From assembly GCF_022200785.1 (NCBI RefSeq), contig NZ_CP087585.1:558001-622000 (forward strand): a stretch of 64,000 bases of DNA, in the 5' to 3' direction. Within the stretch, counting starts at the first letter, position 1; every line of letters starts with the position of its first letter. The notes below the pieces were generated by a model. That model did not search any database and was not told the origin of the DNA. It saw only the letters and a program-made list of their open reading frames with translations. Positions 1 to 9,382 of this stretch are shown here, piece by piece. This DNA is from Pedobacter mucosus (lineage in GTDB: Bacteria; Bacteroidota; Bacteroidia; Sphingobacteriales; Sphingobacteriaceae). A program made the translations under genes and the position numbers.

Positions 1-390
1 CACGAGTATAATAGGAATGAGAAACATCCATAAACTATTGATTGCATAAGGTGTTAAATCGGAATCTTTTTTATAAACGTAAACAAGTTTACTGTGTGTT
101 CCGCTATCATTTTGATGCTTAATATAAACGAACGTTGATTTATCAATCGGGAGCGGTAAAACAGCTATACCATCGTTAAACTTAAGTATTTGTGTAAAAC
201 CACTTATACTAAAAGTATAATTCCCATTGATATTTTCATGAGGATGGTTGAGTGAATCGGCGGCTATAATTGCCAACTTATTATTTTTTAATAAATTTTC
301 TTTAACTAAAAAATTGTTAATAGAAGCGGTTTGTGCAGAAGCAAGAAAACCAGTTAAACAAAGCAATGATATAAGGAGAATTCGTTTCAT
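1..390 (-). CDS. Exported or membrane protein, cut by the window edge
   Basis: An open frame of 130 codons starts with ATG at 390 and runs off the left edge. The first 20 residues form a signal peptide ending around ASAQ. A polar domain rich in Asn, Lys and Thr follows, and near the edge a hydrophobic stretch (SLWMFLIPIILV) looks like a membrane segment. Its ATG overlaps the TGA of the upstream patatin gene (ATGA at 387-390), so the two are probably translationally coupled. I do not recognise the family; the C-terminus is missing. Confidence 0.7.
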   Translation of the reverse strand, partial: MKRILLISLLCLTGFLASAQTASINNFLVKENLLKNNKLAIIAADSLNHPHENINGNYTFSISGFTQILKFNDGIAVLPLPIDKSTFVYIKHQNDSGTHSKLVYVYKKDSDLTPYAINSLWMFLIPIILV

Positions 391-2705
391 TCGATAGAAC
401 GTTTATTGTAAATTAAATAACCGATATGCAATAATACACCATTTCTTTTAACAGCATCATTATATAAATTATAACTTAAGCTAACGGGACCAAGTGGGGT
501 ATGATAAACTAAACCTGCGGTTGCCGCATAACGAATTTTTGAAATCGCTTTTGCATAATCAACATCCTGAAAGTTATTTAACTCAAATTCTTTATGAGGC
601 AAAAATAGATAACCTTCTAATCTAAAATCGAGATTTTTTTTGACATTATAAATATTTTTTATTCCGCCAGCTGCATATGTGGTAGCTCTGAATTTGTCTA
701 GAAATAGTGAGCGGCTATCTTGCAGCGGATAAAATGCTGGAGACACCAATAAAGTTGAAAAATAATTATTGAATAAAGGTTGATTAGAAAAAACACCTTC
801 AATTACATAACCTAATGTGTATTTTTTTAAATGAAGAAAATAATTTTCCTGAGTAAGTTTTATACTTCCCCAATGGTGTAGTTGGCTAGATCCTGGAATA
901 CGCACAAAACCAGGCGTGTTTCTAAAAATATTACCTGGATTATAATTTTCTCGACCAGTGGTATAATTTACACTTAAAGAAAAGCTCTGTCCGTTTGTGG
1001 CATATTGTTTTCGGTTTAAAGAATTTTTTTCGAAATTCAAGGAGCCTCTAAACCCATTAAATATGGTTTGATCGAGTAAATCGCCAACTGAAAATGAACT
1101 GTTTGGACTATACCTATCGTTGTTATTTATAAACGTTGAATGTAATATGAGCTTGGTGTTGTAATTTAATGGCATACCAATCATTAAATCAATTTTTCTA
1201 TCAGATTGTTCTATATAAATTGGATGAGGATTTTCGATAAAAATTTGGCTGGTATTATAGAAATTCCAGTGGTTATAAGTCAACTCTGCGCCTAAAAATA
1301 AAGGTAATTTTGTTGGATAATCGACTCTGCCGTTTACTTGAACAGACTCGTAAAAGCGGCCTGAGTAAAAACTTGTCCCGAATGTGTAAGCTTTTCTATC
1401 CAGATAATTATACTCCGCACCTAAAAAAACATTGCTTATAGGGCGAGTAGAGATGTTGCCGCCAATGTCCAATTTAAAGCTTTTTTTCGGCTGGGCAACC
1501 ACTTCAAAAGTATAACTATCAGTAACTGCTTGATAGGAAATTTTTGGATAAATGGTTTCGAAAGTTTGATCGGCAACCAATTTATAATAGCCTCGCTTAA
1601 TATCCTGAAGGTTAAAAGTAGTTTTATCACTTTTAAAAAGCCTTTCTATATATTTTTTTTGCTGATTATTTACGCCAGAAACCGTTACATTACTAAAATT
1701 TAGATTGGGTTTTTTCGTATTAAATGCTGCTCTTCTTTTTGCTAAATCCGCATCACTTACTCTTCTGTTAATTAATGCTTTTATGCGGGGCATATCTGCC
1801 ATTGTAGCATCATAACCCTTTTTAATTAGCTCTGCCGCAGGCGCAAAATTAGTTACACTATAATCAGCAAGATCTGGTTGAATGTAAACACCGTTTTTAC
1901 CAATCATGGTGGAATCAGATTTTGACAAAAACATATAAACCAAAAAGCGGTTCATTAAACGATCATCGATACTTTTTGGGTATTCATTATATGTTTTGGA
2001 TGATACATTTGCGCCAATTACATAGTCTGGTTTAAATTCTCTTTCCATTACATCAGCAGGGAAATTATTGTACAATCCACCATCGAAAACATATTTACCG
2101 TCCAATTTAATTGGTCTGTAAATAATAGGAACTGTCATGGTCGCCCTAACTGCTTCGGCTAAACTTCCTTTACTTACGGTAATGCTTTTTTGCGATAATA
2201 CATCTGCAACCATACATCGATACGGTACAAAAAGATTGTCGAAATTATCTTTAGATACCGCCGAAGCTTGAGAAAAAAGCTCCAGAAATGCAAAATTTAA
2301 AGGAATATCATTAATTAAATTCGATCTAAAATTGAAATGAAAGCCGGTATCAATTGCAACTTTTGCCGTAAGCATAGATGCGTTTGGTGCATTTTTTTGA
2401 AAATAAAAAGTATAATCGCTGGTATACCTACCATTAACCCAATTTTGAAATTCATTGCTTACGGCTATTTTTTCAATTTCTAAAGGAGAATAACCTGCAG
2501 CATACATAGCACCAACAATACCACCCATTGATGTGCCAGTGATATAATCTATTGGAATATGATTTTCTTCGAGTGCTTTTAATGTGCCAATATGCGCCAA
2601 TCCTTTTGCGCCACCACCGCTAAATACAAGGCCTACCTTTTGTGCAAACAATTGGGTAGAACAGAAAACGAAAAGAATCAGCAAAAATCTTTTAAAAGTT
2701 ACCAC
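387..2705 (-). CDS. Patatin-like phospholipase with POTRA-like region and outer-membrane barrel
   Basis: A 772-residue protein. A signal peptide ends near residue 21 (QLFAQ). The patatin domain, about residues 24-310, shows the oxyanion loop GGGAKG, the nucleophile elbow GTSMGG and the catalytic DGG. A POTRA-like stretch (about 335-410) follows, then a long C-terminal part rich in alternating aromatic and polar residues and ending in YLIYNKRSIE, as in Omp85/surface-antigen barrels. This matches the layout of PlpD-type (type Vd) proteins, in which the barrel presents or releases the lipase. The start is GTG at 2705, placed so that it precedes the signal peptide directly. Role (phospholipid or acyl-ester hydrolysis at the outer membrane) is from the family. 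Confidence 0.88.
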   Translation of the reverse strand: MVTFKRFLLILFVFCSTQLFAQKVGLVFSGGGAKGLAHIGTLKALEENHIPIDYITGTSMGGIVGAMYAAGYSPLEIEKIAVSNEFQNWVNGRYTSDYTFYFQKNAPNASMLTAKVAIDTGFHFNFRSNLINDIPLNFAFLELFSQASAVSKDNFDNLFVPYRCMVADVLSQKSITVSKGSLAEAVRATMTVPIIYRPIKLDGKYVFDGGLYNNFPADVMEREFKPDYVIGANVSSKTYNEYPKSIDDRLMNRFLVYMFLSKSDSTMIGKNGVYIQPDLADYSVTNFAPAAELIKKGYDATMADMPRIKALINRRVSDADLAKRRAAFNTKKPNLNFSNVTVSGVNNQQKKYIERLFKSDKTTFNLQDIKRGYYKLVADQTFETIYPKISYQAVTDSYTFEVVAQPKKSFKLDIGGNISTRPISNVFLGAEYNYLDRKAYTFGTSFYSGRFYESVQVNGRVDYPTKLPLFLGAELTYNHWNFYNTSQIFIENPHPIYIEQSDRKIDLMIGMPLNYNTKLILHSTFINNNDRYSPNSSFSVGDLLDQTIFNGFRGSLNFEKNSLNRKQYATNGQSFSLSVNYTTGRENYNPGNIFRNTPGFVRIPGSSQLHHWGSIKLTQENYFLHLKKYTLGYVIEGVFSNQPLFNNYFSTLLVSPAFYPLQDSRSLFLDKFRATTYAAGGIKNIYNVKKNLDFRLEGYLFLPHKEFELNNFQDVDYAKAISKIRYAATAGLVYHTPLGPVSLSYNLYNDAVKRNGVLLHIGYLIYNKRSIE

Positions 2706-2732
2706 CCCTAAAAATAAGCTTTTCTTTTAAAA

Positions 2733-3206
2733 TTAGTTCAATATGAAGATGTTGTAGGTTAAAAATGTTGCAAAACCTACCCAAAGAATGTAAGGAATAA
2801 AAATTAATCCGGCCCATTTATCAATTTTGTAAAACATAATTGCATTTACAATGATGATAACTAAAAGAAATATAATTTCTGCCAGTGCAAAACCTATTTC
2901 ATGTTGATAGAAGAAGATGAAGGACCAGCCTAAGTTTAATATCAACTGAATAAAATAGATGGCTATCGTTCTGGGCAAATGAACAATTTTATCACGTTTA
3001 ATCCACACTAAATATGCTGCAATGCCAATTAGAATGTAAAGGCTTGTCCAAACAGGCGCAAATAACCAATTTGGTGGATTGAAAGATGGTTTATTAAGCG
3101 TTGGATACCAGGTTTTAACAGACTGGGCGGTTGCCCATCCGCCTAAAGCGCCAATTGATAATGGAATGGCAATATTTATAATTAATGCTAAAGGTTTAAA
3201 CTTCAT
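2733..3206 (-). CDS. tspO: TspO/MBR family membrane protein
   Basis: A 157-residue protein with five predicted membrane segments, the standard size for TspO. The segment with WYPTLNKPSFNPPNWLFAPVW carries the Trp/Pro-rich signature between helices 1 and 2. TspO proteins bind porphyrins and sterol-like ligands and are linked to tetrapyrrole handling and stress. It lies 27 bases upstream of the patatin gene on the same strand and could share its transcript. No tetrapyrrole genes are nearby, so the ligand cannot be inferred. Confidence 0.9.
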   Translation of the reverse strand: MKFKPLALIINIAIPLSIGALGGWATAQSVKTWYPTLNKPSFNPPNWLFAPVWTSLYILIGIAAYLVWIKRDKIVHLPRTIAIYFIQLILNLGWSFIFFYQHEIGFALAEIIFLLVIIIVNAIMFYKIDKWAGLIFIPYILWVGFATFLTYNIFILN

Positions 3207-3249
3207 GTTACAAATTTGATTTTAAACATTAATAAAACCTAAATGTTTG

Positions 3250-4599
3250 TTATCGACCAACACCAGGAACAACTGCTAAACTTTCATTTTCTTCATTACC
3301 AACACTTTGAACTGCAAAAAGGTAATTATCTTTACTGTACGGCAAGCGAAGTTCAGTTGCCGTTGTATAGAATTTCTTCTCCCAAGTAGGACTGCTGGTT
3401 TCTCTCATTAAAACATAATAACCTTTAACTGATCCATTTAAAGGAGCTTTCCAATATAAAAGTGAAGAATTACTTAAGTTTTTTACATCAATTTTAACTT
3501 CTGTAGGTTCAGATGGAGCTTTTGCAAGATTTGCCAACACAGCAATATTCACACCTGTGTTTTTTCTTAGGTATTCAAAATCCATAAATTCTTGAAGATC
3601 TCCATATTTAATTCCTTTTTCCGTTCTTAAGTCTTGATGTTGGTGATCAAAGTTTTCATTCATTTCAGTAATTCTTACCGCTGTAAAACCATTGTCTACG
3701 AAAGGAGTATGATCACCACCTCTTAAAAATCTATCGTTTCGGTAAATTAATTTAACCTCTAATTGATCTACATAACGTTCGCCAACTTCTTTAACATAGC
3801 GGGCAAGTTGTCTGCTTTTTCCATCATTTTCGAGTCCAAACTGACGGATGTTTTTAGCGTATTTATCCAATTCGAAACTAGGTAAACCTTCACTAAAAAC
3901 ACGAAGTTTTGTGTTATCTATAATTTGAGTTTCACTACTGTTGTTGCTGCCGATCATGTCATTATTTAACATGGCATCAATATTCCAACCCTCTTTTTTT
4001 GCTTTAGCGGCCATAAAACCCGATCCTAATAATGATTGTTCTTCGCCACTAACGGCTACAAAAATTATGGTTGCTGCAAATTTATATTGACTCATTATTC
4101 TAGCTGCTTCGATAACGCCTGCAACGCCACTACCATCATCATTGGCTCCTGGCGCATCACTGGTGCGGTTCATTACATCGGTAACACGGCTATCCAAATG
4201 CCCACTCACAACATAAACACGTTTATCATTGGCGTCGGTGCCTTTTAAAATTGCAACAGCATTTCCTAATAAAGTAGGTTGATCAACTCTTTTTCCATCG
4301 GATTTAAAAGTTATCGTATCTAGGAAAGCTGTTAACCTGCCCTCGCTTGATTTTGCGAACTGATTAAACTTACTTACCACCCAATTTCTAGAAGCTCCAA
4401 TACCTTTGCTCTTGCTTTTAATATCGCTCAAGGTATTCCTTGTTCCAAAAGAAACCATTTTGGATATATAGGATTTCAGAGAATCAGTATTAACAGTGAT
4501 GACCATTTTTTCTATATCTGATTTTCTATTAACTATTGTTTGTGCATTTGCAGAGAAACAAATGGTTATAAATAAGGTTAAGGCGTAGATTTTTTTCAT
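3250..4599 (-). CDS. Exported M28-family zinc peptidase with C-terminal Fn3-like domain
   Basis: A 449-residue protein with a signal peptide ending at about residue 20 (SANAQ). All co-catalytic M28 positions are visible: GHLDS (His134), ANDDGSG (Asp154/155), SGEE (Glu186/187), NNDMIGS (Asp214) and GGDHTPF (His near 297). The last 75 residues look like a fibronectin type III module. It is probably a periplasmic or secreted aminopeptidase. It is 43 bases upstream of tspO on the same strand. Cleavage specificity cannot be read from the sequence. Confidence 0.88.
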   Translation of the reverse strand: MKKIYALTLFITICFSANAQTIVNRKSDIEKMVITVNTDSLKSYISKMVSFGTRNTLSDIKSKSKGIGASRNWVVSKFNQFAKSSEGRLTAFLDTITFKSDGKRVDQPTLLGNAVAILKGTDANDKRVYVVSGHLDSRVTDVMNRTSDAPGANDDGSGVAGVIEAARIMSQYKFAATIIFVAVSGEEQSLLGSGFMAAKAKKEGWNIDAMLNNDMIGSNNSSETQIIDNTKLRVFSEGLPSFELDKYAKNIRQFGLENDGKSRQLARYVKEVGERYVDQLEVKLIYRNDRFLRGGDHTPFVDNGFTAVRITEMNENFDHQHQDLRTEKGIKYGDLQEFMDFEYLRKNTGVNIAVLANLAKAPSEPTEVKIDVKNLSNSSLLYWKAPLNGSVKGYYVLMRETSSPTWEKKFYTTATELRLPYSKDNYLFAVQSVGNEENESLAVVPGVGR

Positions 4600-5138
4600 A
4601 CAGAAATTTTTATTGGCTAAGTTATTAAATGATTAATTACTGTTTCGCCTAAAATTGAAAATTAGTGTAACATTTAAACATAATATAGGAGATTGTAAAT
4701 CATTCCCCGATGATAAAGAATAAAATAATTAAACGGACCAAGCTTGATATTATAACGGTATTCACTTTATTCATTCCAATATTTAAATCTGATAATTGGA
4801 GGCTTATTCCTATGTTAGTTGTTTGGCTAATCTAATAGATTCAATTTTATTTATTAATTAGCTCCAAATTAGTATAAATAACCAAACCTATAAAATTGTA
4901 TTTAGTAATGTTTTTTAATTAAAATTAACTTAGCCTGACCAAAGAATAATACCATTTAATCGCTTTCTCTCTTAAAATAAATAGGTAAAACATTCTTAGA
5001 TTATATTAACGCTTTGTTCCAAAGTGGAAATATTTGTCGTAACGTTGATAATCAAATCCTTAAAGGTTTATTGATTTTTATAAAGCTTGGATTTAAATTA
5101 ATAAGCATAAATAAACGAGCCTAACGCTTAATTGCAAT
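4600..5138. other. AT-rich intergenic region
   Basis: About 540 bases separate the divergent peptidase and receiver genes. No clear promoter, terminator or RNA was found. The only coding signal is a 41-codon plus-strand frame at 4710-4835, listed separately. Confidence 0.5.
4710..4835 (+). CDS. Possible 41-residue membrane peptide
   Basis: An ATG at 4710 opens 41 codons: a basic N-terminus followed by two hydrophobic stretches (IITVFTLFIPIF and LIPMLVVWLI). AGGAG at about 4687 is too far upstream to be a good ribosome binding site. In AT-rich DNA such frames occur by chance, so this is a possibility only. Confidence 0.15.
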   Translation: MIKNKIIKRTKLDIITVFTLFIPIFKSDNWRLIPMLVVWLI

Positions 5139-5543
5139 GTGAAAATGATGGAAGATAATAGAGATTCCTTATGTTTGATAGACGTTTTAATTGTTGAAGA
5201 AACTTTAATCGATCAAAAAATATTGGCTAGATATTTAGCTGAATATGATATTAGCTATGCAATTGCCAGTGATTTGCCTTCAGCTATGCATGCATTTAAA
5301 TCTAATCGCTTTAAATTACTTTTATTAGGTATTGAGTTATTTGAAATGAAGGGCTTAGAATTGGTAGCGCTTTTAAGAAATAACTTATCCATCAATATCC
5401 CCATAGTTGCCATTACGGCTCATGAAATTGATGATATAAAAGAACAATGTTTTAAAACTGGAATGAACGCTTGCTTTTCCAAGCCAATTGCTAAAGTAGA
5501 TTTAGTAGGTATACTTACGCAATTTTTACCTATCGAAAATTGA
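5139..5543 (+). CDS. Stand-alone receiver-like protein lacking the phospho-acceptor Asp
   Basis: A 134-residue single-domain CheY-like protein. The conserved Thr (VAITAHE, Thr93) and Lys (FSKPI, Lys115) of receiver domains are present, and the N-terminal acidic pair is EE (residues 20-21). Where the phosphorylated Asp should be, the sequence is LLLLGIELFEMKG: Gly64 replaces Asp. Phosphotransfer as in ordinary response regulators is therefore unlikely, and it may act as a pseudo-receiver by binding partners. The first possible start is GTG at 5139; ATG codons at 5145 and 5148 are equally plausible. No output domain and no adjacent histidine kinase. Confidence 0.8.
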   Translation: MKMMEDNRDSLCLIDVLIVEETLIDQKILARYLAEYDISYAIASDLPSAMHAFKSNRFKLLLLGIELFEMKGLELVALLRNNLSINIPIVAITAHEIDDIKEQCFKTGMNACFSKPIAKVDLVGILTQFLPIEN

Positions 5544-5565
5544 AGTAGGCATTCAGTATAAAATG

Positions 5566-6402
5566 TTAATCATTTAAAAGTTTGCTAGGAATATCGTAAG
5601 ACTTATAATCACTTATAAAATCTTTTATTTCCTTAATCGTTTCTTCAGGTTCACTAATGTGCGGATAGTGCCCAGTAGCTTGCATTACCACTAGAAAATT
5701 TCTGGGATTATTTTCGAAAATGTAATTTCCTACAGAAACTGGAGCCATGATATCACTCGAGCATTGCAATGTTAAATTAGAAATATCAAGGTTTTTAAGT
5801 TCCGACCGGTAGTCTGATTTGAATGTTGCCATCGCAAAAGCTAACGCAATATTTGGATTTGTTTCTTCAAAAGATTTTTGCAAAAATGCAGCTAATTCTG
5901 GTCTGTCGGGTGCACTCATAACTAATGGAGAAATCTCTTTCGCCCAGCCTTCATAATCTTCTGCTATGTGAGTAAAAATAGACTCTAGATCTTCAGCTTC
6001 AAAGCCACCAATGTAATCCTTATCGTTCAAATATCGAGGCGACGGACCTATAAATATAAGTTTTTTAAATGCTTCTGGTTTCTGTATTGCGGCGATCATG
6101 CCAATCATACTGCTAACGGAATGGCCAACAAAGATAATGTTCTGAAGGTCTAAGGCTTCAATAATGTCGAGCACATCGCAGGCATAACCATCCAGTGTAG
6201 AATATTTGTGGTAGTCATATTGACTTATATCTGAATCTCCAGAACCTACATAGTCGAAAAGAATGACTTTGTAATCTTTCAAAAATGCATCTGTAATGTA
6301 TTGCCATGAGTTTTGAGCACAGCCAAATCCGTGGGCAAATAATATTACCTGGGATCCTTCTCCCTTAATTTTTACGTTATTTCTAATAAGTATATCGTTC
6401 AA
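5566..6402 (-). CDS. Alpha/beta hydrolase, RsbQ-like
   Basis: A 278-residue alpha/beta hydrolase with oxyanion HGFGCAQNSW, nucleophile GHSVSS, acid in SSDIMAPV and catalytic His in TGHYPHIS. These motifs and FDYVGSGDSD are characteristic of RsbQ and the related plant KAI2/D14 receptors. In Bacillus, RsbQ is needed with the RsbP phosphatase for energy-stress activation of sigma-B, apparently by hydrolysing a small ligand. No RsbP, sigma factor or anti-sigma gene is in the window. It converges with the receiver gene at 5139, with only 22 bases between them. Function as a ligand-hydrolysing sensor is from the family. Confidence 0.85.
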   Translation of the reverse strand: MNDILIRNNVKIKGEGSQVILFAHGFGCAQNSWQYITDAFLKDYKVILFDYVGSGDSDISQYDYHKYSTLDGYACDVLDIIEALDLQNIIFVGHSVSSMIGMIAAIQKPEAFKKLIFIGPSPRYLNDKDYIGGFEAEDLESIFTHIAEDYEGWAKEISPLVMSAPDRPELAAFLQKSFEETNPNIALAFAMATFKSDYRSELKNLDISNLTLQCSSDIMAPVSVGNYIFENNPRNFLVVMQATGHYPHISEPEETIKEIKDFISDYKSYDIPSKLLND

Positions 6403-6489
6403 AGCTAGCAGATTAAAAAAATTATAGGGTATAATTAATTAGCGAACAATTTAAAAAATGTTATTTGATTTTTTTAAAAAAAATAAATA

Positions 6490-6669
6490 ATGAACAAACT
6501 GTTTTTTAAACAATTCCTAAACATCATCTACTTAAAAAGGTTTGGATGGAAATGTCGAAATGATATTTATTTGCTGAATGAAATTGAAGCGCTTAATCGA
6601 ATTAATCAAATAGGTGTAATGGCTTCATATCTAACTTCTATTGTCACACCTTTAATACTCCTCTATTAA
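6490..6669 (+). CDS. Possible 59-residue small protein
   Basis: ATG at 6490 follows an A-rich leader, which is common in Bacteroidota where strong Shine-Dalgarno sequences are often absent. The 59 residues have a basic N-terminal half (YLKRFGWKCRND), a helical middle and a hydrophobic end (TSIVTPLILLY). No family recognised. It may be a small membrane-associated protein or a chance frame. Confidence 0.25.
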   Translation: MNKLFFKQFLNIIYLKRFGWKCRNDIYLLNEIEALNRINQIGVMASYLTSIVTPLILLY

Positions 6670-6877
6670 TTATTTTAACCTTCCGTTAATGTCAGCTTTA
6701 TGTGGTTAAATGATCTTTGCCGGAAAAATATAAATATTGTAATGCCTGATGATGTTAAAATAAAAAGCCTTTTTAGAACAGTTATAAAAGCAATTTGGAT
6801 TCAGGTATATTTTCAGTTAGTCGATAATTTTAAACAGGGAAAGTCTAATTTAGCTGTTCTATTTCCCTTGATTAATT

Positions 6878-7033
6878 TTGGTAAAAAAATTCATATTTCC
6901 GGCCCTAATAATCGCTTCCAGCTTTGCGTTGATGTTTTGGGGAATAATTGGTCACCGAGCTAACGGAGAAATTGCAGCAAACTACCTTAGTCCAAAAGCT
7001 ATTTTCAAGAATAAGACTTTCTACAATTCTTAA
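6878..7033 (+). CDS. Possible 51-residue exported or membrane small protein
   Basis: A TTG at 6878 begins a frame with a classic signal-like start: two Lys, then FIFPALIIASSFALMFWGII, then a polar tail ending at TAA 7031. The stop is 15 bases before the next gene. TTG start and missing ribosome binding site keep confidence low; the hydrophobic core is the reason to list it. Confidence 0.25.
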   Translation: MVKKFIFPALIIASSFALMFWGIIGHRANGEIAANYLSPKAIFKNKTFYNS

Positions 7034-7048
7034 TACAATATAAATAAC

Positions 7049-8320
7049 ATGTTAAAAATTAAATATGGTGTTTGCCTAGTTGTTTCCACTTTCTTTTTAC
7101 TTACTGAAAGTCGCGTTCAGGCGCAAAGCGATACTACGCAACACATCATGGTGGACAGGAAAAAGGATCCATCACAAATTAAAAAACCTTATGTAATTCT
7201 TATCTCTGCAGATGGTTTTAGGTATGACTACGCAGAGCGATATAGAGCGCAACATTTGATTAAACTTAGTCAAGAAGGTGTCCAAGCAAAGTCCATGATT
7301 CCAAGTTTTCCTTCAGTTACATTCCCTAATCATTACAGCATTGTAACAGGCATGTATCCTTCACACCACGGACTTGTTAATAATTCTTTTTTAGATGAAA
7401 ACACAGGTGAGCGGTATTCCATGAGTGCTAAAGCAAAAGTGCTGGAGGGAAAATGGTATGGTGGCACACCACTTTGGGTGCTGGCTGAACAACATAAAAT
7501 GATTTCTGCAAATATGTTTTGGGTAGGATCTGAAGCTGAGATAAAGGGCATTCGTCCGACATATTATTATGATTATACAGAAAAATTTAGTGTTGGTAAA
7601 AGGATAGAAATTATTAAAGATTGGTTAAGTCTACCTGAAGATAAAAGACCACATTTAATTACTTTCTATTTATCAGAACCTGATCATACAAGCCATAGCT
7701 ATGGTCCGGATGCGCCACAAACTGAACAAGCTGTTAAAATGATAGACTCTGTGGTTTTTCAGTTAACTGAAGCCATAAAACCGTTAAAACTTCCAGTAAA
7801 TTACATTTTTTTATCTGATCATGGGATGACGGCCGTAGATCGTGATCATCCAATAGCAACTCCAAAAGCGATAGATACCGCTAAGTATATCATCGCTTCT
7901 TCAGGAACCCTTATGGATATTCATGCAAAAAATAAAGCTGATATTTTGCCTTTATTTCAAACTTTAAAAAATGAAGAAAAAGATTATAAGGTTTATTTAA
8001 AAACCGAAATGCCTGCTCATTTTCATTACAATGCAACAGATGATAGAATGAATAGGATTGGTGATATTCTTTTGGTTCCAGAATGGCCAAAGGTATTTTC
8101 GAGCCGTAAACCAGGTGCGGGGTATCATGGTTTTGATCCTGAAAAGGTAAAAGATATGCATGCAACATTTTTTGCTTGGGGGCCAGCGTTTAAAAAACAA
8201 TTAAAAATTCCATCGTTTGAAAATGTGAATGTTTACCCATTAATAGCGAATATGCTTGGGTTATCTTATCAGGAAAAAATAGATGGAAAATTAGAAGTAT
8301 TAAAATCAATATTAAAATAA
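7049..8320 (+). CDS. Exported nucleotide pyrophosphatase/phosphodiesterase (NPP family)
   Basis: A 423-residue alkaline-phosphatase-superfamily enzyme with a signal peptide (cleavage near VQAQS, residue 26). Metal and catalytic motifs of NPPs are visible: ISADGFR, the nucleophilic Thr in SVTFPNH, EPDHTSH, LSDHGM and GYHGF. A Thr nucleophile with no C/S-x-P-x-R motif excludes a sulfatase. It should cleave nucleotide or lipid phosphodiesters in the periplasm. It is followed after 9 bases by a glycerophosphodiesterase, so the two are probably one transcription unit for phosphodiester scavenging. Confidence 0.9.
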   Translation: MLKIKYGVCLVVSTFFLLTESRVQAQSDTTQHIMVDRKKDPSQIKKPYVILISADGFRYDYAERYRAQHLIKLSQEGVQAKSMIPSFPSVTFPNHYSIVTGMYPSHHGLVNNSFLDENTGERYSMSAKAKVLEGKWYGGTPLWVLAEQHKMISANMFWVGSEAEIKGIRPTYYYDYTEKFSVGKRIEIIKDWLSLPEDKRPHLITFYLSEPDHTSHSYGPDAPQTEQAVKMIDSVVFQLTEAIKPLKLPVNYIFLSDHGMTAVDRDHPIATPKAIDTAKYIIASSGTLMDIHAKNKADILPLFQTLKNEEKDYKVYLKTEMPAHFHYNATDDRMNRIGDILLVPEWPKVFSSRKPGAGYHGFDPEKVKDMHATFFAWGPAFKKQLKIPSFENVNVYPLIANMLGLSYQEKIDGKLEVLKSILK

Positions 8321-8329
8321 TTTTAAAAA

Positions 8330-9244
8330 ATGAAAAGATTATTATTAACCGTAGCTGCTGTATTTGCACTTAATTTAGCATATGGCCAACAGTTTGCATT
8401 AAAATTTAAAACGGTCGAAGATTTGCAGAAATTTATGCAATGGACGCCGTCAAGATATCCATTAGTAAGTGCTCATCGTGGCGGACCTGTTCCTGGATTT
8501 CCGGAAAACGCCATTGAAACTTTTGCCAACAGTGTGAAGCAACATCCGGTTATTATTGAATGTGATGCCGCTCTAACCAAGGATTCTACTTTGGTAATGA
8601 TGCATGATGACCGTTTAGATAGAACATCTAACGGGAGTGGGGCCATCGGAGAAAAAAGTTTAACAGAATTAAAACAGTTGCGTTTAAAAGATAACAATGG
8701 TACTGTTACATCTTTTCAAATTCCAACTCTTGATGAAGTTTTAATTTGGGGGCGTGATAAAGTAATTTACACACTTGATGTAAAGAGGGGAGTTCCTTAT
8801 AGAAAAATGATTGAGGCTGTGCGTAGAACCAAAGCCGAATCTTACAGCATAATAATTACTTACAACGCAAACCAAGCTGCGGAAGTTCATCAACTCGCAC
8901 CAGATTTAATGATTTCTGCTTCGGTTAGAAGCGTTGCCGATTTAGAAAGGTTAAATCAAATGGGTGTTCCGAACAACAGAATTGTAGCGTTTGTAGGTAC
9001 TTCAGCTCCAGAAAAATCGGTATATGAATATTTACATAGCAAAGGAATTTTCTGCATTTTAGGAACTATGGGCAACTTAGATATGAGTGCAAAAACCAAT
9101 GGTGATAACCTTTATCCTAAACTTATTGAAAACGGTGCAGATATTTTATCAACCGATAGAAGCATGGAAAGTGCAGCTGAATTATTAAATTATTCAAAAG
9201 AAAAAGGATTAAACACTAAGCATTTAGTTTTAGAAAAGAAATAA
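8330..9244 (+). CDS. Exported glycerophosphodiester phosphodiesterase (first of two)
   Basis: A 304-residue GDPD-family protein. The signal peptide ends at about residue 19 (LAYGQ). Catalytic motifs are SAHRGG, PENAIETF, ECDAALTKD and MMHDDRLDRT, giving the two His and the acidic metal ligands of the TIM barrel. It hydrolyses glycerophosphodiesters to glycerol-3-phosphate and an alcohol. It is tightly linked to the NPP gene upstream; the products of either enzyme feed periplasmic phosphate release. Confidence 0.92.
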   Translation: MKRLLLTVAAVFALNLAYGQQFALKFKTVEDLQKFMQWTPSRYPLVSAHRGGPVPGFPENAIETFANSVKQHPVIIECDAALTKDSTLVMMHDDRLDRTSNGSGAIGEKSLTELKQLRLKDNNGTVTSFQIPTLDEVLIWGRDKVIYTLDVKRGVPYRKMIEAVRRTKAESYSIIITYNANQAAEVHQLAPDLMISASVRSVADLERLNQMGVPNNRIVAFVGTSAPEKSVYEYLHSKGIFCILGTMGNLDMSAKTNGDNLYPKLIENGADILSTDRSMESAAELLNYSKEKGLNTKHLVLEKK

Positions 9245-9382
9245 ATTCAAAAACTTAGATGCATTGCGCAAAGAAATAATTCTTAAACAATTGCATTCTA
9301 AATCAAGGTGTAATTTTGCAAGATATTAAATTGTCTATTAATCTTTGGCGGCCATTTTTAGTTAAACTTTCAACAAATCAGC

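Larger units (their letters stand above)
6403..7048. other. Intergenic region with small frames
   Basis: About 645 bases between the RsbQ-like gene (divergent) and the phosphodiesterase gene. It holds two short plus-strand frames with protein-like composition (6490-6669 and 6878-7033), listed separately. The 87-codon frame at 6700-6963 overlaps the second and has no family resemblance. Promoters for the flanking genes must lie here but none matches TAnnTTTG well. Confidence 0.5.

Noticed and set aside
6700..6963. 87-codon plus-strand frame
   Set aside because: No start context or family resemblance, and it overlaps a better small frame in another phase.
7049..8320. Possible sulfatase partner for the nearby formylglycine-generating enzyme
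   Set aside because: The nucleophile is Thr in SVTFPNH and there is no C/S-x-P-x-R motif, so it is an NPP-type phosphodiesterase.
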